Positions 52,949 to 61,896 of a stretch of 64,000 bases of DNA are shown here, piece by piece. Made by a program: the position numbers and the translations under genes. The stretch lies in the NCBI GenBank assembly GCA_025355645.1, contig JANXZG010000026.1, positions 1-64,000 on the forward strand, read 5' to 3'. Origin of the DNA: Gammaproteobacteria bacterium. GTDB lineage: Bacteria > Pseudomonadota > Gammaproteobacteria > Steroidobacterales > Steroidobacteraceae. The number at the start of each line of letters is the position of its first letter. Position 1 is the first letter of the stretch. The notes beneath the pieces were generated by a model. The model had not been told where the DNA came from, did no database searches, and worked only from the letters and a program-made list of their open reading frames with translations.

Positions 52949-54685
52949 TTAGAACTTGTAGTTCAGGCCCGTCGATACGCCGATCTCATGGCAACCGCCC
53001 CACGTGGTGTTACCTGCACTGCTGTAGTCGATGACGATTGCGTTGGTGCCGTCGTGGCAATCGGTCGTCAACCCGCGGCCACCGGCGCCGAGGTCGTAGT
53101 GCGCATTGCCGTGATTGACGGTCTCGGCGGCATCGAGGTACCAATACAGCGACTTATCGAAGCGGTGCTTCCAGGCGATCGTGTACATGTTGGCCGAATC
53201 ATCCAGCGAGGCTGGATTGAAGTTATGCTGCCCCGCAGGATCCCCGGGCGTTCTGCCGGCATGGGCCCAGCCGATGCTGACATTGTCGATCGGCGAGAAA
53301 TCCTCCGACAAGGCAAACCACAGGCCGTTACGCTGGCGCTCGTTCTGGAACTCAAGCTCGGCAGGCAGGCTGCGGTGCAGGGTCTCGTAAATCCCGCTGA
53401 TCGACAGGCCGAAGCCGAACTTGTACTGCGCGCCAATCTTGAAGGCGGTTTCATTGGCGATATCGGTCAGGTACGGCGGCGTGAAGCCGTTGGCGTTCAC
53501 GAAGGCGGCGCCATATTCGGCGACGATGGCGTTGAAGGTGCCGAAGTCGATCACCGGTGAATTCGCGGCCACCAGATTCCCATACTGCGGGGAATTCGAA
53601 CCGATTCCATCGCTGTTGCGATTGACGTTCCTGTGGTACTCGTACGCCGCCGTGACATATAACGGACCGGTTTCAAATTTCAAATCGGCGCTGTACGCAT
53701 CGTCGAATCCGCCATCATCGCAGTTCAACAGCAGGTTGCCGCTGCCCGGCTCGTTGCCGCCGTTGCAATCGGGCGATCCGGATGACTGCACGACGTTGTT
53801 GTAGGTGCGGTTCTGGCCCGGCGAGATCAGCACATCGAAGCTGAACATCTTGCCCATGACGGGCGACTCGTACCAAAACGAATGATCCAGTCGGGTGCCG
53901 AACTCAACGCGATTGTCGCCGCCGCTGTTGCCCATGACCACGGCGTAATCCCCGAGCATGCCGGAGAATGGATTCATGCGGTCGGTCGAGCTCTTGTAGG
54001 GCGCGTAGGTCGTGCCGAACTTGATCTTGCCCCATTCCTTGCCGGCAAAGCCCACAAATGTGTCGCCGTAGCCGATGCCGGCCTTGGTTACGTTGGACTG
54101 CTGGTACTGCGACGTATTGAGTCCGGGCGAGGACGTGATCGCGGGTGCTGCCTGGATCTGGTAGATAAAATCGACACCCGTACCATCGATCCGGTGCGAG
54201 CCGCGATAGCCAAGCGTTGACTTGTTGGTCGACAGCGCCGGCATGTAATTGACGCGCCCCACCGGACCTGCGCCGCCGTTCTTCGGGTTCGTATAATCGA
54301 GCCCCGAGCCGTCCGGTAACAGATGATAGGCAACAAAGCCGTTCATGCCTTTGGTCGTGTCGTCAAAGGAGACATCGAGGGTACCGAAAAAGCCACTGAG
54401 CAGTTTCGTCAGCCGCGGTTCCTTGTCTTCCTTGGCCGCGGCAGGTGTCGCAGGTCCAGTGGATGCGGCCTGCGGTGCCGGTGTAACAGGCGCGGGCTGT
54501 TGCTTGCTAAGGGCCTGTACCTGCTTCTGCAGGTCATCCATGCGCTGCATCATGACGCGCATCTGCTCTTTGAGGTCCCTATTTTCCTGCGCATCGTCGG
54601 CGCGGACGCTGACCGGCATGATAGCAAGTGCGGAACAAGCCGCCAAAGCAACCATGAGCGCTTTAGCAAACCTTAGATTTTCCAT
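52949..54685 (-). CDS. Outer-membrane porin (Gram-negative trimeric type)
   Basis: 578 residues from the ATG at 54685, chosen because AAGGA stands 7 bases upstream; the TTG/ATG further up lacks one. A signal peptide ends near VRADDAQ. A short coiled coil (LKEQMRVMMQRMDDLQKQVQ) is typical of porins that anchor to peptidoglycan or trimerise. Barrel strands start at GFFGTLDVSFDDTTKGMNGF and the chain ends in GVSTGLNYKF with terminal Phe. It lies between frc and panE2, so I infer a role in letting oxalate or related carboxylates through the outer membrane. Confidence 0.85.
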   Translation of the reverse strand: MENLRFAKALMVALAACSALAIMPVSVRADDAQENRDLKEQMRVMMQRMDDLQKQVQALSKQQPAPVTPAPQAASTGPATPAAAKEDKEPRLTKLLSGFFGTLDVSFDDTTKGMNGFVAYHLLPDGSGLDYTNPKNGGAGPVGRVNYMPALSTNKSTLGYRGSHRIDGTGVDFIYQIQAAPAITSSPGLNTSQYQQSNVTKAGIGYGDTFVGFAGKEWGKIKFGTTYAPYKSSTDRMNPFSGMLGDYAVVMGNSGGDNRVEFGTRLDHSFWYESPVMGKMFSFDVLISPGQNRTYNNVVQSSGSPDCNGGNEPGSGNLLLNCDDGGFDDAYSADLKFETGPLYVTAAYEYHRNVNRNSDGIGSNSPQYGNLVAANSPVIDFGTFNAIVAEYGAAFVNANGFTPPYLTDIANETAFKIGAQYKFGFGLSISGIYETLHRSLPAELEFQNERQRNGLWFALSEDFSPIDNVSIGWAHAGRTPGDPAGQHNFNPASLDDSANMYTIAWKHRFDKSLYWYLDAAETVNHGNAHYDLGAGGRGLTTDCHDGTNAIVIDYSSAGNTTWGGCHEIGVSTGLNYKF

Positions 54686-54764
54686 GAATGTGTCCTTAGT
54701 GAGCATTTGTAATAATTCATCACTTCAGCATGACCGGCAGCCCTTAATCCCCTGCCAATTCTCT

Positions 54765-56012
54765 TCAAATTGCCCTGTTTTCGCGCAATGTCGCGATGTC
54801 CAGCGCACTGTAGCCAATTTCTGCGAGCACAGCATCGGTGTGCTCGCCCAGCAGCGGCGAGCGAGTCACGTCAGTGGGGCTGTCGCTCATCTTGATCGGA
54901 TTGCCCACGGTCAGGTACTTGCCGCGCTTCGGGTGGTCGACCTCGACGATCGTGCCTGTAGCCCGCAGCGACGGCTCGTTCGCCAGCTCTTCCATCGAGA
55001 GGATCGGGCCGCACGGAATGTCGTATTCATTCAGTATGGCCATGGCCTCGAATTTGGTCTTCGTCTTGGTCCAGGCCTCGACCGCATCGAACACTTCTTT
55101 AAGCCGCGGTAGGCGCGCATCCGGCGTCGCAAATTCAGGATCCGTGATCCAGCCGCTCTGGCCGATCACCTTGCAGATCTCCTTCCAGACCGGAGCCTGC
55201 GCGATGAAATACAGATATGCGTTCGGGTCGGTCTCCCAGCCCTTGCACTTGACGATCGTTCCCGGTTGACCACCGCCGGAGGCATTGGCAGCGCGCGGTA
55301 CGGCCGAGCCGAATTTGCCATGCGGATACTGGGGATACTCCTTCATTACGCCATGGCGGGCGAGTCGCTGCTGGTCGCGCAACTTGACGCGGCACAGGTT
55401 CAGCACGCCATCCTGCATCGCCGTCAGCACCTTCTGCCCGCGGCCGGTGGTTTTGCGCTGGTACAGCGCCGCGACAATGCCGAGCGCGAGGTGCAGGCCC
55501 GTGCCGCTATCGCCGATCTGCGAGCCGGTCACGAGCGGCGGCCCGTCATCGAAGCCGGTCGTCGACGCGGAACCGCCGGCGCATTGCGCCACGTTTTCAT
55601 AGACCTTGCAGTCCTCGTAGGGCCCGGGTCCAAAGCCCTTGACCGAGGCGACGATCATGCGCGGATTCAGCTCTTGGATCTTCTCCCAGGTGAAGCCCAT
55701 GCGATCGAGCGCGCCGGGCGCGAAATTCTCGACCAGCACGTCACAGTGCTTGACCAGTTTCGTCAATACCTGCTTGCCGTGCTCGCTCTTGGTGTCGAGT
55801 GTCACGGAGCGCTTGTTATGGTTCAGCATCGTGAAATACAGGCTGTCCACGCCCGGAATATCGCGCAGCTGTTCGCGCGTGATATCGCCAGTGCCCGCGC
55901 GCTCGACCTTGATGACATCGGCGCCGAACCACGCGAGCAGCTGAGTGCACGTGGGGCCTGACTGCACATGCGTGAAATCTAGAATTCGAACCCCATCCAA
56001 TGCCTTGCTCAT
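54765..56012 (-). CDS. frc: Formyl-CoA:oxalate CoA-transferase
   Basis: 415 residues from the ATG at 56012 (Escherichia coli Frc has 416). Family III CoA-transferase: [20 protein letters not shown] at the start, [20 protein letters not shown], and the catalytic Asp168 in [18 protein letters not shown], equivalent to Asp169 of Oxalobacter Frc. The glycine-loop [11 protein letters not shown] is present. It swaps CoA from formyl-CoA to oxalate. It is 19 bp after oxc, in the operon oxlT-oxc-frc. Confidence 0.95.
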   Translation of the reverse strand: MSKALDGVRILDFTHVQSGPTCTQLLAWFGADVIKVERAGTGDITREQLRDIPGVDSLYFTMLNHNKRSVTLDTKSEHGKQVLTKLVKHCDVLVENFAPGALDRMGFTWEKIQELNPRMIVASVKGFGPGPYEDCKVYENVAQCAGGSASTTGFDDGPPLVTGSQIGDSGTGLHLALGIVAALYQRKTTGRGQKVLTAMQDGVLNLCRVKLRDQQRLARHGVMKEYPQYPHGKFGSAVPRAANASGGGQPGTIVKCKGWETDPNAYLYFIAQAPVWKEICKVIGQSGWITDPEFATPDARLPRLKEVFDAVEAWTKTKTKFEAMAILNEYDIPCGPILSMEELANEPSLRATGTIVEVDHPKRGKYLTVGNPIKMSDSPTDVTRSPLLGEHTDAVLAEIGYSALDIATLRENRAI

Positions 56013-56031
56013 TCCTGACTCCGCAACCTGC

Positions 56032-57792
56032 TCACTTGTACATCGTCTGGTTCTTGGTGCCCGGCGCATACTCGCGCGGGTCGACCCAGATGTTGATCAC
56101 TGCCGAACGGCGCAGCTTGCGCACCGAGTCGCGCCCCCGCTGCAGGGCGGATGCAATCTGCGCCGGGTCGCGCACCTCTTCGCCGTAGCCGCCCAGCATC
56201 TCGGCAAATTTCCCGAACGGCACGTCCCCGAGCAGGTTGCCGACACTGCCACGCTGCTCGCCGTATTTTGCGAGCTGGCCGTAGCGGATCTGGTTCATCG
56301 CGGAGTTGTTGCCGATAACCGCAAGGTACGGCACGCCAAACCGGTTGGCCGTCTCCATGTCGAAGGCGGTCATCCCGAAGGATCCGTCGCCGTAGTAACA
56401 GAGTACTTCCTTGGCGGGATTCGCCAATCCGGCCGCGATCGCAAACCCGGTGCCGACCCCGAGCGAGCCGAGCGCGCCTGGGTCCATCCATTGTCCGGGA
56501 CCGCGCGGCCGCACGGCCTGCGCCGAGATCGTGACCACATCGCCACCGTCGCCGATATAAATCGTGTCATCGCGCAGGAATTCATTCAGTTCATAAGCAA
56601 CTCGATAGGGGTGGATCGGGACGCTGTCTGACTTGAACAGCGGCATGAGTTTTTCGGCCGCGGCGCTCTCCCCATCGGAAAGCGTCTTGAGCCACTGACG
56701 ACGCATCTGGCGCTTATCTGCCTTGATCCGTCCCGAGGCCGCCTTGGCAACTGCGCTCAAAATGGCCCCCGGATCGCCGACCAGGCCCAGGTTGATATCG
56801 CGGTTCTTGCCGACCGTGCGGTAATCCATGTCGATCTGCACGAGCGTCAGATCCTTGTTGATGCGCTTGCCATAGCCCATGCGAAAGTCAAAGGGCGTAC
56901 CGACGATGACCAGCACGTCGGCGTTCGCAAATGCCTGCGTGCGGGTGCGATCGAAATGATGCGCATCGCCGGGCGGCAACAAGCCGCGGCTCGCGCCATT
57001 GAAGTAGCCCGGGATATCGAGCTCGCGCAGCAGCGCGATTGCCTCGACGTGCCCGCGCGCGGTCCAGACCTGCTGGCCATACAGGATCGCGGGCCGCTCG
57101 GCATTGACCAGGATGTCGGCAAGCCGCTCGATATCGCGCGGGTCGCCGATCGACTTGGTCGAGGCCCGGTAGGCGCCCGGTTTCGGAATGACCGCCTTGG
57201 CAATATCGACCTCGCGGTCCAGCACGTCGCGCGGAATCTCCAGGTACGCGGGGCCCGGCGCGCCATTGAACGCTTCACGCACCGCCATCGATATCATGTC
57301 GGCGATCCGTTCCGTGCTCGACACGGTGGCCGCGAACTTGGTGATCGGCGCCATCATGTCGACATGCGGCAGGTCCTGCAGCGAGCCCATCTTGTGCTGC
57401 GACTGCGCGCCCTGGCCGCCGATATGCAGCACCGGGCTCTCGGAGCGGAACGCGGTGGCAATACCAGTCACCGCATTCGTGCAACCGGGACCTGCCGTGG
57501 TGACGACACAGCCGAGCTTGCCGGTCTGGCGCGCGTAGCCGTCCGCTGCGTGCGCTGCGACCTGCTCATGACGCACGTCGATAATGCGTATGCCCTCATC
57601 GACGCAACCATCATAGATATCGATGATGTGTCCACCGCACAGCGTGAAGATTGTATCCACGCCTTCGTTCTTCAGTGCCCGGGCAACGAGGTGCCCGCCG
57701 GATATCACTGCGGCGTCGCGGCTTTTACGCTGCAGCGTATCCTCAGCTGTGCTGGCTGCTTTCGATGCGGCCACCGGCGATTCAACTGCCAT
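56032..57792 (-). CDS. oxc: Oxalyl-CoA decarboxylase
   Basis: 586 residues. Thiamine-diphosphate enzyme: pyrimidine-domain Glu in [20 protein letters not shown], the GDG...NN diphosphate motif in [20 protein letters not shown] to [15 protein letters not shown], and the C-terminal tail [20 protein letters not shown] with the closing segment that covers the active site. It decarboxylates oxalyl-CoA to formyl-CoA, consuming a proton. The N-terminus has about 25 extra residues ([14 protein letters not shown]) before the conserved start. It lies 40 bp after oxlT and 19 bp before frc. Confidence 0.95.
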   Translation of the reverse strand: MAVESPVAASKAASTAEDTLQRKSRDAAVISGGHLVARALKNEGVDTIFTLCGGHIIDIYDGCVDEGIRIIDVRHEQVAAHAADGYARQTGKLGCVVTTAGPGCTNAVTGIATAFRSESPVLHIGGQGAQSQHKMGSLQDLPHVDMMAPITKFAATVSSTERIADMISMAVREAFNGAPGPAYLEIPRDVLDREVDIAKAVIPKPGAYRASTKSIGDPRDIERLADILVNAERPAILYGQQVWTARGHVEAIALLRELDIPGYFNGASRGLLPPGDAHHFDRTRTQAFANADVLVIVGTPFDFRMGYGKRINKDLTLVQIDMDYRTVGKNRDINLGLVGDPGAILSAVAKAASGRIKADKRQMRRQWLKTLSDGESAAAEKLMPLFKSDSVPIHPYRVAYELNEFLRDDTIYIGDGGDVVTISAQAVRPRGPGQWMDPGALGSLGVGTGFAIAAGLANPAKEVLCYYGDGSFGMTAFDMETANRFGVPYLAVIGNNSAMNQIRYGQLAKYGEQRGSVGNLLGDVPFGKFAEMLGGYGEEVRDPAQIASALQRGRDSVRKLRRSAVINIWVDPREYAPGTKNQTMYK

Positions 57793-57832
57793 GTACTCTC
57801 CAGGATATCGATGTTAATTAAAGCTAAAAGCC

Positions 57833-59113
57833 CTAGGCACCCGCGGTCGCGCCCTGGGCTCGAACTTCTTCAAAATGACGCTTGCGCATGGGCTTTAGCA
57901 CGAATAGCCCCAACGCTGCCGCGGTAAGATTGCAGGCCGCAGATATGGTGAACACCGTGTGCCAACCACTGGTCGCGGCGATCGCCGCTGCCGCCGGTAC
58001 CACCAATGCAGCGGCGCCCTTGGCCGTGTACAGCATGCCGGCATTGGCGGCCGCGAACTTCGAGCCGAATGTGTCGCCCTGAGTCGCCGGGAACAGGCTG
58101 TAGATCTCGCCGCTGACGCCAAAATACAGCGCCGTAATGATTACAAACTGGACCGGATCGCTGCCCGTCTGACCGAGCATAAACAGCGCGATGGCGCCGA
58201 GCGTAAAGGCGATGGCCATGGTGTTTTCGCGACCGATCTTGTCTGAGACCCAGCCAAAAAATGGCCGGCCGAAACCGTCAAAATAACGATTCAGAGTCAG
58301 TGCGAAGGTCAGTGCAGGCATCGCCAGCCCGAACAATTCGACCGTGATCTTCTCGACTTTGAGATCCTTTGCGATGGGCGCCATGTTGGCAGCCATCATC
58401 AGCACGCCGGCGGCCACCAGCATAAACATCACATACATGACCCAGAACACCGGTTTGCGCGCGACTTCCATCGGCGCGAATTGGCGCGCGGACTGGTTGG
58501 CCTTGACCGTGACCTTGATCAGCGATGCTGGTGCGACCAACAGGCCCCAGGCCATGATGAACACGATAATTCCCTGGCCGAGACCAAAGTACAAAAATGC
58601 CTGCTCATAGCCCGCGCCATCGATCATGTGCTTGATAGGAACGATGGTGAGCGCCGCACCCGCCCCGAAGCCGGCGGCCGTGAAGCCCGCTGCCAGTCCA
58701 CGACGGCCTGGAAACCATTTGAGCGCATTGCCAACGCAAGTCCCGTATACCGAGCCGACGCCAATGCCACCGATTGCTGCGGCTACGTAGAGCATCGTCA
58801 ATGAGTCGGCCATAGAATTCATGACCCAGGCTATGGCGACCAGCACCGAACCGGCCAGAACGACGATGCGTGGGCCGTACTTGTCGACCAGGTAGCCCTC
58901 GACGGGCACTAGCCAGGTCTCGACTAACACGAAAACAGTAAATGCAACCTGAATTGCCGCGCGACCCCAGTGGTATTTCGCGTCGATGGGATTTACAAAT
59001 AGGGTCCAGCCATATTGCAGATTCGCAACGCAGGCCATGCAGATAACCCCGATAGCCAGTTGTATCCAGGGATTGGCCAACGGTGAAGTCGGCACCGGTT
59101 GTACGTCAGTCAT
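57833..59113 (-). CDS. oxlT: Oxalate/formate antiporter-family MFS transporter
   Basis: 426 residues, 12 membrane helices. Typical pieces are NLQYGWTLFVNPIDAKYHWG, GYLVDKYGPRIVVLAGS, KWFPGRRGLAAGFTAAGFGA and GRPFFGWVSDKIGREN. Lys365 in LYTAKGAAAL matches the position of Lys355 of Oxalobacter OxlT by distance from the C-terminus. Arg276 in LTLNRYFDG is the probable counterpart of OxlT Arg272; both basic residues bind oxalate in OxlT. It is the first gene of the oxlT-oxc-frc unit, divergent from the GntR regulator. Confidence 0.88.
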   Translation of the reverse strand: MTDVQPVPTSPLANPWIQLAIGVICMACVANLQYGWTLFVNPIDAKYHWGRAAIQVAFTVFVLVETWLVPVEGYLVDKYGPRIVVLAGSVLVAIAWVMNSMADSLTMLYVAAAIGGIGVGSVYGTCVGNALKWFPGRRGLAAGFTAAGFGAGAALTIVPIKHMIDGAGYEQAFLYFGLGQGIIVFIMAWGLLVAPASLIKVTVKANQSARQFAPMEVARKPVFWVMYVMFMLVAAGVLMMAANMAPIAKDLKVEKITVELFGLAMPALTFALTLNRYFDGFGRPFFGWVSDKIGRENTMAIAFTLGAIALFMLGQTGSDPVQFVIITALYFGVSGEIYSLFPATQGDTFGSKFAAANAGMLYTAKGAAALVVPAAAAIAATSGWHTVFTISAACNLTAAALGLFVLKPMRKRHFEEVRAQGATAGA

Positions 59114-59165
59114 TCATCCCCCGCTTGAGCCCGCATGGAGCTCTTTTTTGGTTGTGTTCGTTCGG

Positions 59166-59175
59166 TGGTATATCA
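59166..59175. promoter_or_regulatory. Candidate GntR operator in the oxlT/gntR region (copy 2)
   Basis: TGGTATATCA differs in one base from the palindrome at 44465 and shares the flank ATATCAGA with it. It lies 53 bp upstream of the oxlT start. Positions 59114-59384 hold no gene; apart from the two candidate sites I see nothing definite there. Confidence 0.45.
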
Positions 59176-59327
59176 GATATTGGCCAATTATGACAATGGG
59201 CCGTCGGAAATATCCTACAATTGCCGCCCGCGAGTGACGCATGCGGGCCGCTGCAACGCAAAATTCAGTCTGCCTAGAGGCTGCATTGCGCCGCTTGTCG
59301 CCTCGGTGGGTCGGCAAGTTCACGCGT

Positions 59328-59337
59328 TGATATATCT
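59328..59337. promoter_or_regulatory. Candidate GntR operator near gntR (copy 3)
   Basis: TGATATATCT differs in one base from the palindrome at 44465 and contains its GATATATC core. It lies 48 bp before the regulator start, which fits autoregulation. Confidence 0.45.
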
Positions 59338-59384
59338 TGTGTACCATGTGAGGGTTCACAGCGGCTAGGCTCTCGAACGTACTT

Positions 59385-60104
59385 ATGAACACAACGGTCA
59401 CCATGCTCGAGCGAGTAGCGGGCACCACCCCGCTCGCCCTCGCTCCATTGAACGCCATGAGCCTGCGCGATCAGGCGCATGCGCTTTTAAAGAACGCGAT
59501 CGCCGACACGGACATCTACGATCCGACCCAGGAATTGCGTCTAGATGAGCGCCAGTTGACGCAGGCACTCGGCGTCAGCCGCACTCCGATACGCGAGGCG
59601 CTCTCGCTGCTCGAGCAACAAGGGTTCATTCGCACGGTCCCGCGCCGCGGTATTTACATCGTGCGCAAATCAAAGCGCGAAATCATCGAGATGGTCCAGG
59701 TATGGGCGGCGCTCGAGTCGATGGCAGCGCGGCTCGCGACCTTGCATGCCACCGATGCCGAGATCGCCAAGCTGCGCCATCTGTTCGATGGATTCCAGAA
59801 TTCCCCGCCCGCGGAGCACATGCATGAGTACTCCGACGCCAATATTGCCTTCCACACAGCCGTGATCGCGCTCGGCGGTTCGCAGACCATCATCGATGCG
59901 ACCCGCGACCTGCTGCTGCATGTGCGCGCGATCCGCCGCGCTACCATCAGCCAATCCGACCGTGCTGCCCGCTCGATCATCGATCATTTGAAGATCATCG
60001 AGGCATTGGAACGCCGCGACACAGAACTGGCAGAACGGCTCACGCGCCAGCACACGCTTGACCTCGCGACCCACGTCGATCGGTACTGCGATTTCCTAGG
60101 CTGA
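59385..60104 (+). CDS. GntR-family regulator with FCD domain
   Basis: 239 residues. Winged helix-turn-helix LDERQLTQALGVSRTPIREA and LSLLEQQGFIRTVPRRGIYI, then an all-helical FCD effector domain with the metal/ligand-binding Asp and His residues in SDANIAFHTAVIALGG, RSIIDHLKIIEALERRD and RQHTLDLATHV. FCD regulators usually sense small carboxylates. It is divergent from oxlT-oxc-frc, which makes it the likely regulator of the oxalate locus. The 3' end overlaps the convergent P-loop gene by 9 bp. Confidence 0.9.
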   Translation: MNTTVTMLERVAGTTPLALAPLNAMSLRDQAHALLKNAIADTDIYDPTQELRLDERQLTQALGVSRTPIREALSLLEQQGFIRTVPRRGIYIVRKSKREIIEMVQVWAALESMAARLATLHATDAEIAKLRHLFDGFQNSPPAEHMHEYSDANIAFHTAVIALGGSQTIIDATRDLLLHVRAIRRATISQSDRAARSIIDHLKIIEALERRDTELAERLTRQHTLDLATHVDRYCDFLG

Positions 60105-61889
60105 AGCGCCCGCGGTCCCGCCGCCCCACTGCCCGATCGTCTCGGCGGTTTCCGCGCTCAGTTCATGGCGCAGGTACGCTGCGGCGCCAACAGCCGGCAG
60201 CGCCGGCAGGAACGCCTCCGGCAGGACCGCGCGCAAGCCTTCACCCGTATCAGGGTCGGCGACGGCCAGCGCGAGCGCGTCGCGATCCACCGCAACAGCC
60301 TTGCCGTCTGCCACGCGCAGGTAGATACGCCCGCTCGCCTGGTCGGCAAAATAGACCTGGCGAAAGCCTTCCACGCAGCGACGCAGGAAGCCGCAGTTGG
60401 CGGCCGCGTCGAGCCGCGCACGGCTGCCGTAGAGCGCCTGCGCAGAGGTCGCGTTCACATTGAGTTTGGCGTAGCGCTCGATGTCGAGGAACGCGCCGAC
60501 GTCCAGGATATGGAAGGTCTGGTTGTCGCCGAAGGCGACTGTGCGCGGCAATTCGCCCAGCTGCACGCTATTGTCGAGGAACTCGAACCGGATCCTTTTA
60601 TCGGCATGTCCCACCCAGGTGAAAAAAACCCCCGGAATGCCCGCATAGGCGTCGACCGCATGACCGAGCGTATCGTCCACGGCTTTGAAACGACCGAATT
60701 CCAGACCGCGCTGCCACGCCCGCTCCACCAGGTCAGCAGGCGGCGTGATGACAAAAAACAGGTGCGCCCGGCTGCCAAAACGCGTCAGCAGGTTGCTGCC
60801 GGCCTCCTCGGAATCCGGCGCGAAGCTGTCGAACCGGAATCGATCAATGAGCAGGTGCGTCATTTCGCCGCGGGCGTATTTTCGCGACATGTAGCGATCG
60901 AGGCGCTCATCAATGATCTGCAGCTCCTCGGCGGTAAGGCTGCCGGCATATTTATAGGCGGCGCCGAGCGAATTGTAGTCGAGCAGCTGCTTGCGCCAGA
61001 TGTCCGGACTGATCAGCGCGAAGTCGGCCCAGCGCAGGCCGATCACAGCGGTCAGCTTTTCCTGCAACGGACGCAGGCTGCTCTTGCCGGCTGCGGATGC
61101 GCCCTTGGTGTTGATGACGACCGGATGCTGCTGCGGCGGCAGCCGTTGGTAATTCTGCGCCAGCGCCGCCTGCTCGAGCATCGGCTCGATGCACGCGCCA
61201 ATCGCTTCGCTGCAGTACCTGTTGCTCGCCATGTCGGTCGCCAGTGACCCGATCAGCTCTGCAGTTCCCCAGCCCCGGCCGTGCGTATGGTAAAGAGCAG
61301 CGAGGATGCGCCCGAGCGTGCGATAGATCAGGCGCTGCAATTTGTCGGACGCGGATTCCGCCAGTTGCCCGCATTGCCTGATCTGTTCAGGGCCCCACTC
61401 ATGCGAAATCGCCGGTGCATTGCTGATCCTTCGACCGCGCAAGCGCTCGAGCAGTCCGCGCGGCGGCAAGGGGGCCGCGGCCCGGGCGGGCAATAGTGCG
61501 GCGAGTGCGGCATCCACGGCAGCGGCCAAGCGGGCTCTCGCCTCTGAGTAGGCTGCATTAATGGCTGGCATCTGTGGCATAAGATCGTGGCTCAGCAGAC
61601 GCGTCGCGATTTCGCGAAAGTTGATACCGAGATCGCCGATCGAGGCACCGGAGGGCACCCTGAAATCCGCGGTCACACGGATCAACAGCTCATGCAGCAA
61701 CAGCCGCTCCGGCCTGAATACCGCGAGTTCACTCGCGCGCAGCCCGGTCAGCGCGCGCAGTTCGTCGACTGCGGCCAGGGTATTGGCGATGTTTTCGGGA
61801 CGGAAGATCGTGCACAGTGGCCGCAATTCCCAGGGGATCTGCGACTTGATGCCCGGGTTCCAGGCGCTGCCCTGCGGCGATTCCGTCAT
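60096..61889 (-). CDS. Unrecognised P-loop protein, zeta-toxin-like kinase core
   Basis: 597 residues, no signal peptide or membrane helix. Residues 1-250 are helical and unlike anything I know. A Walker A motif occurs at 263-270 (VVINTKGASAAGKSSLRPLQ). It is followed by FALISPDIWRKQLLDYNSLG and EMTHLLIDRFRFDSF, then LFFVITPPADLVERAWQRGL, a layout recalling zeta-toxin/AAA kinases where a phosphoryl acceptor such as a nucleotide-sugar is bound. The last 150 residues contain GRIYLRVADGKAVAVDRDAL. It starts 7 bp after the upstream histone deacetylase-family gene, so the two are probably co-transcribed. Function unknown. Confidence 0.75.
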   Translation of the reverse strand: MTESPQGSAWNPGIKSQIPWELRPLCTIFRPENIANTLAAVDELRALTGLRASELAVFRPERLLLHELLIRVTADFRVPSGASIGDLGINFREIATRLLSHDLMPQMPAINAAYSEARARLAAAVDAALAALLPARAAAPLPPRGLLERLRGRRISNAPAISHEWGPEQIRQCGQLAESASDKLQRLIYRTLGRILAALYHTHGRGWGTAELIGSLATDMASNRYCSEAIGACIEPMLEQAALAQNYQRLPPQQHPVVINTKGASAAGKSSLRPLQEKLTAVIGLRWADFALISPDIWRKQLLDYNSLGAAYKYAGSLTAEELQIIDERLDRYMSRKYARGEMTHLLIDRFRFDSFAPDSEEAGSNLLTRFGSRAHLFFVITPPADLVERAWQRGLEFGRFKAVDDTLGHAVDAYAGIPGVFFTWVGHADKRIRFEFLDNSVQLGELPRTVAFGDNQTFHILDVGAFLDIERYAKLNVNATSAQALYGSRARLDAAANCGFLRRCVEGFRQVYFADQASGRIYLRVADGKAVAVDRDALALAVADPDTGEGLRAVLPEAFLPALPAVGAAAYLRHELSAETAETIGQWGGGTAGASA

Positions 61890-61896
61890 GCGACTC

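Noticed and set aside
60165..61247. 360-codon plus-strand open frame
   Set aside because: Antisense shadow of the P-loop gene; composition (Arg, Gln, Val-rich) is typical of reverse reading of a GC-rich gene.
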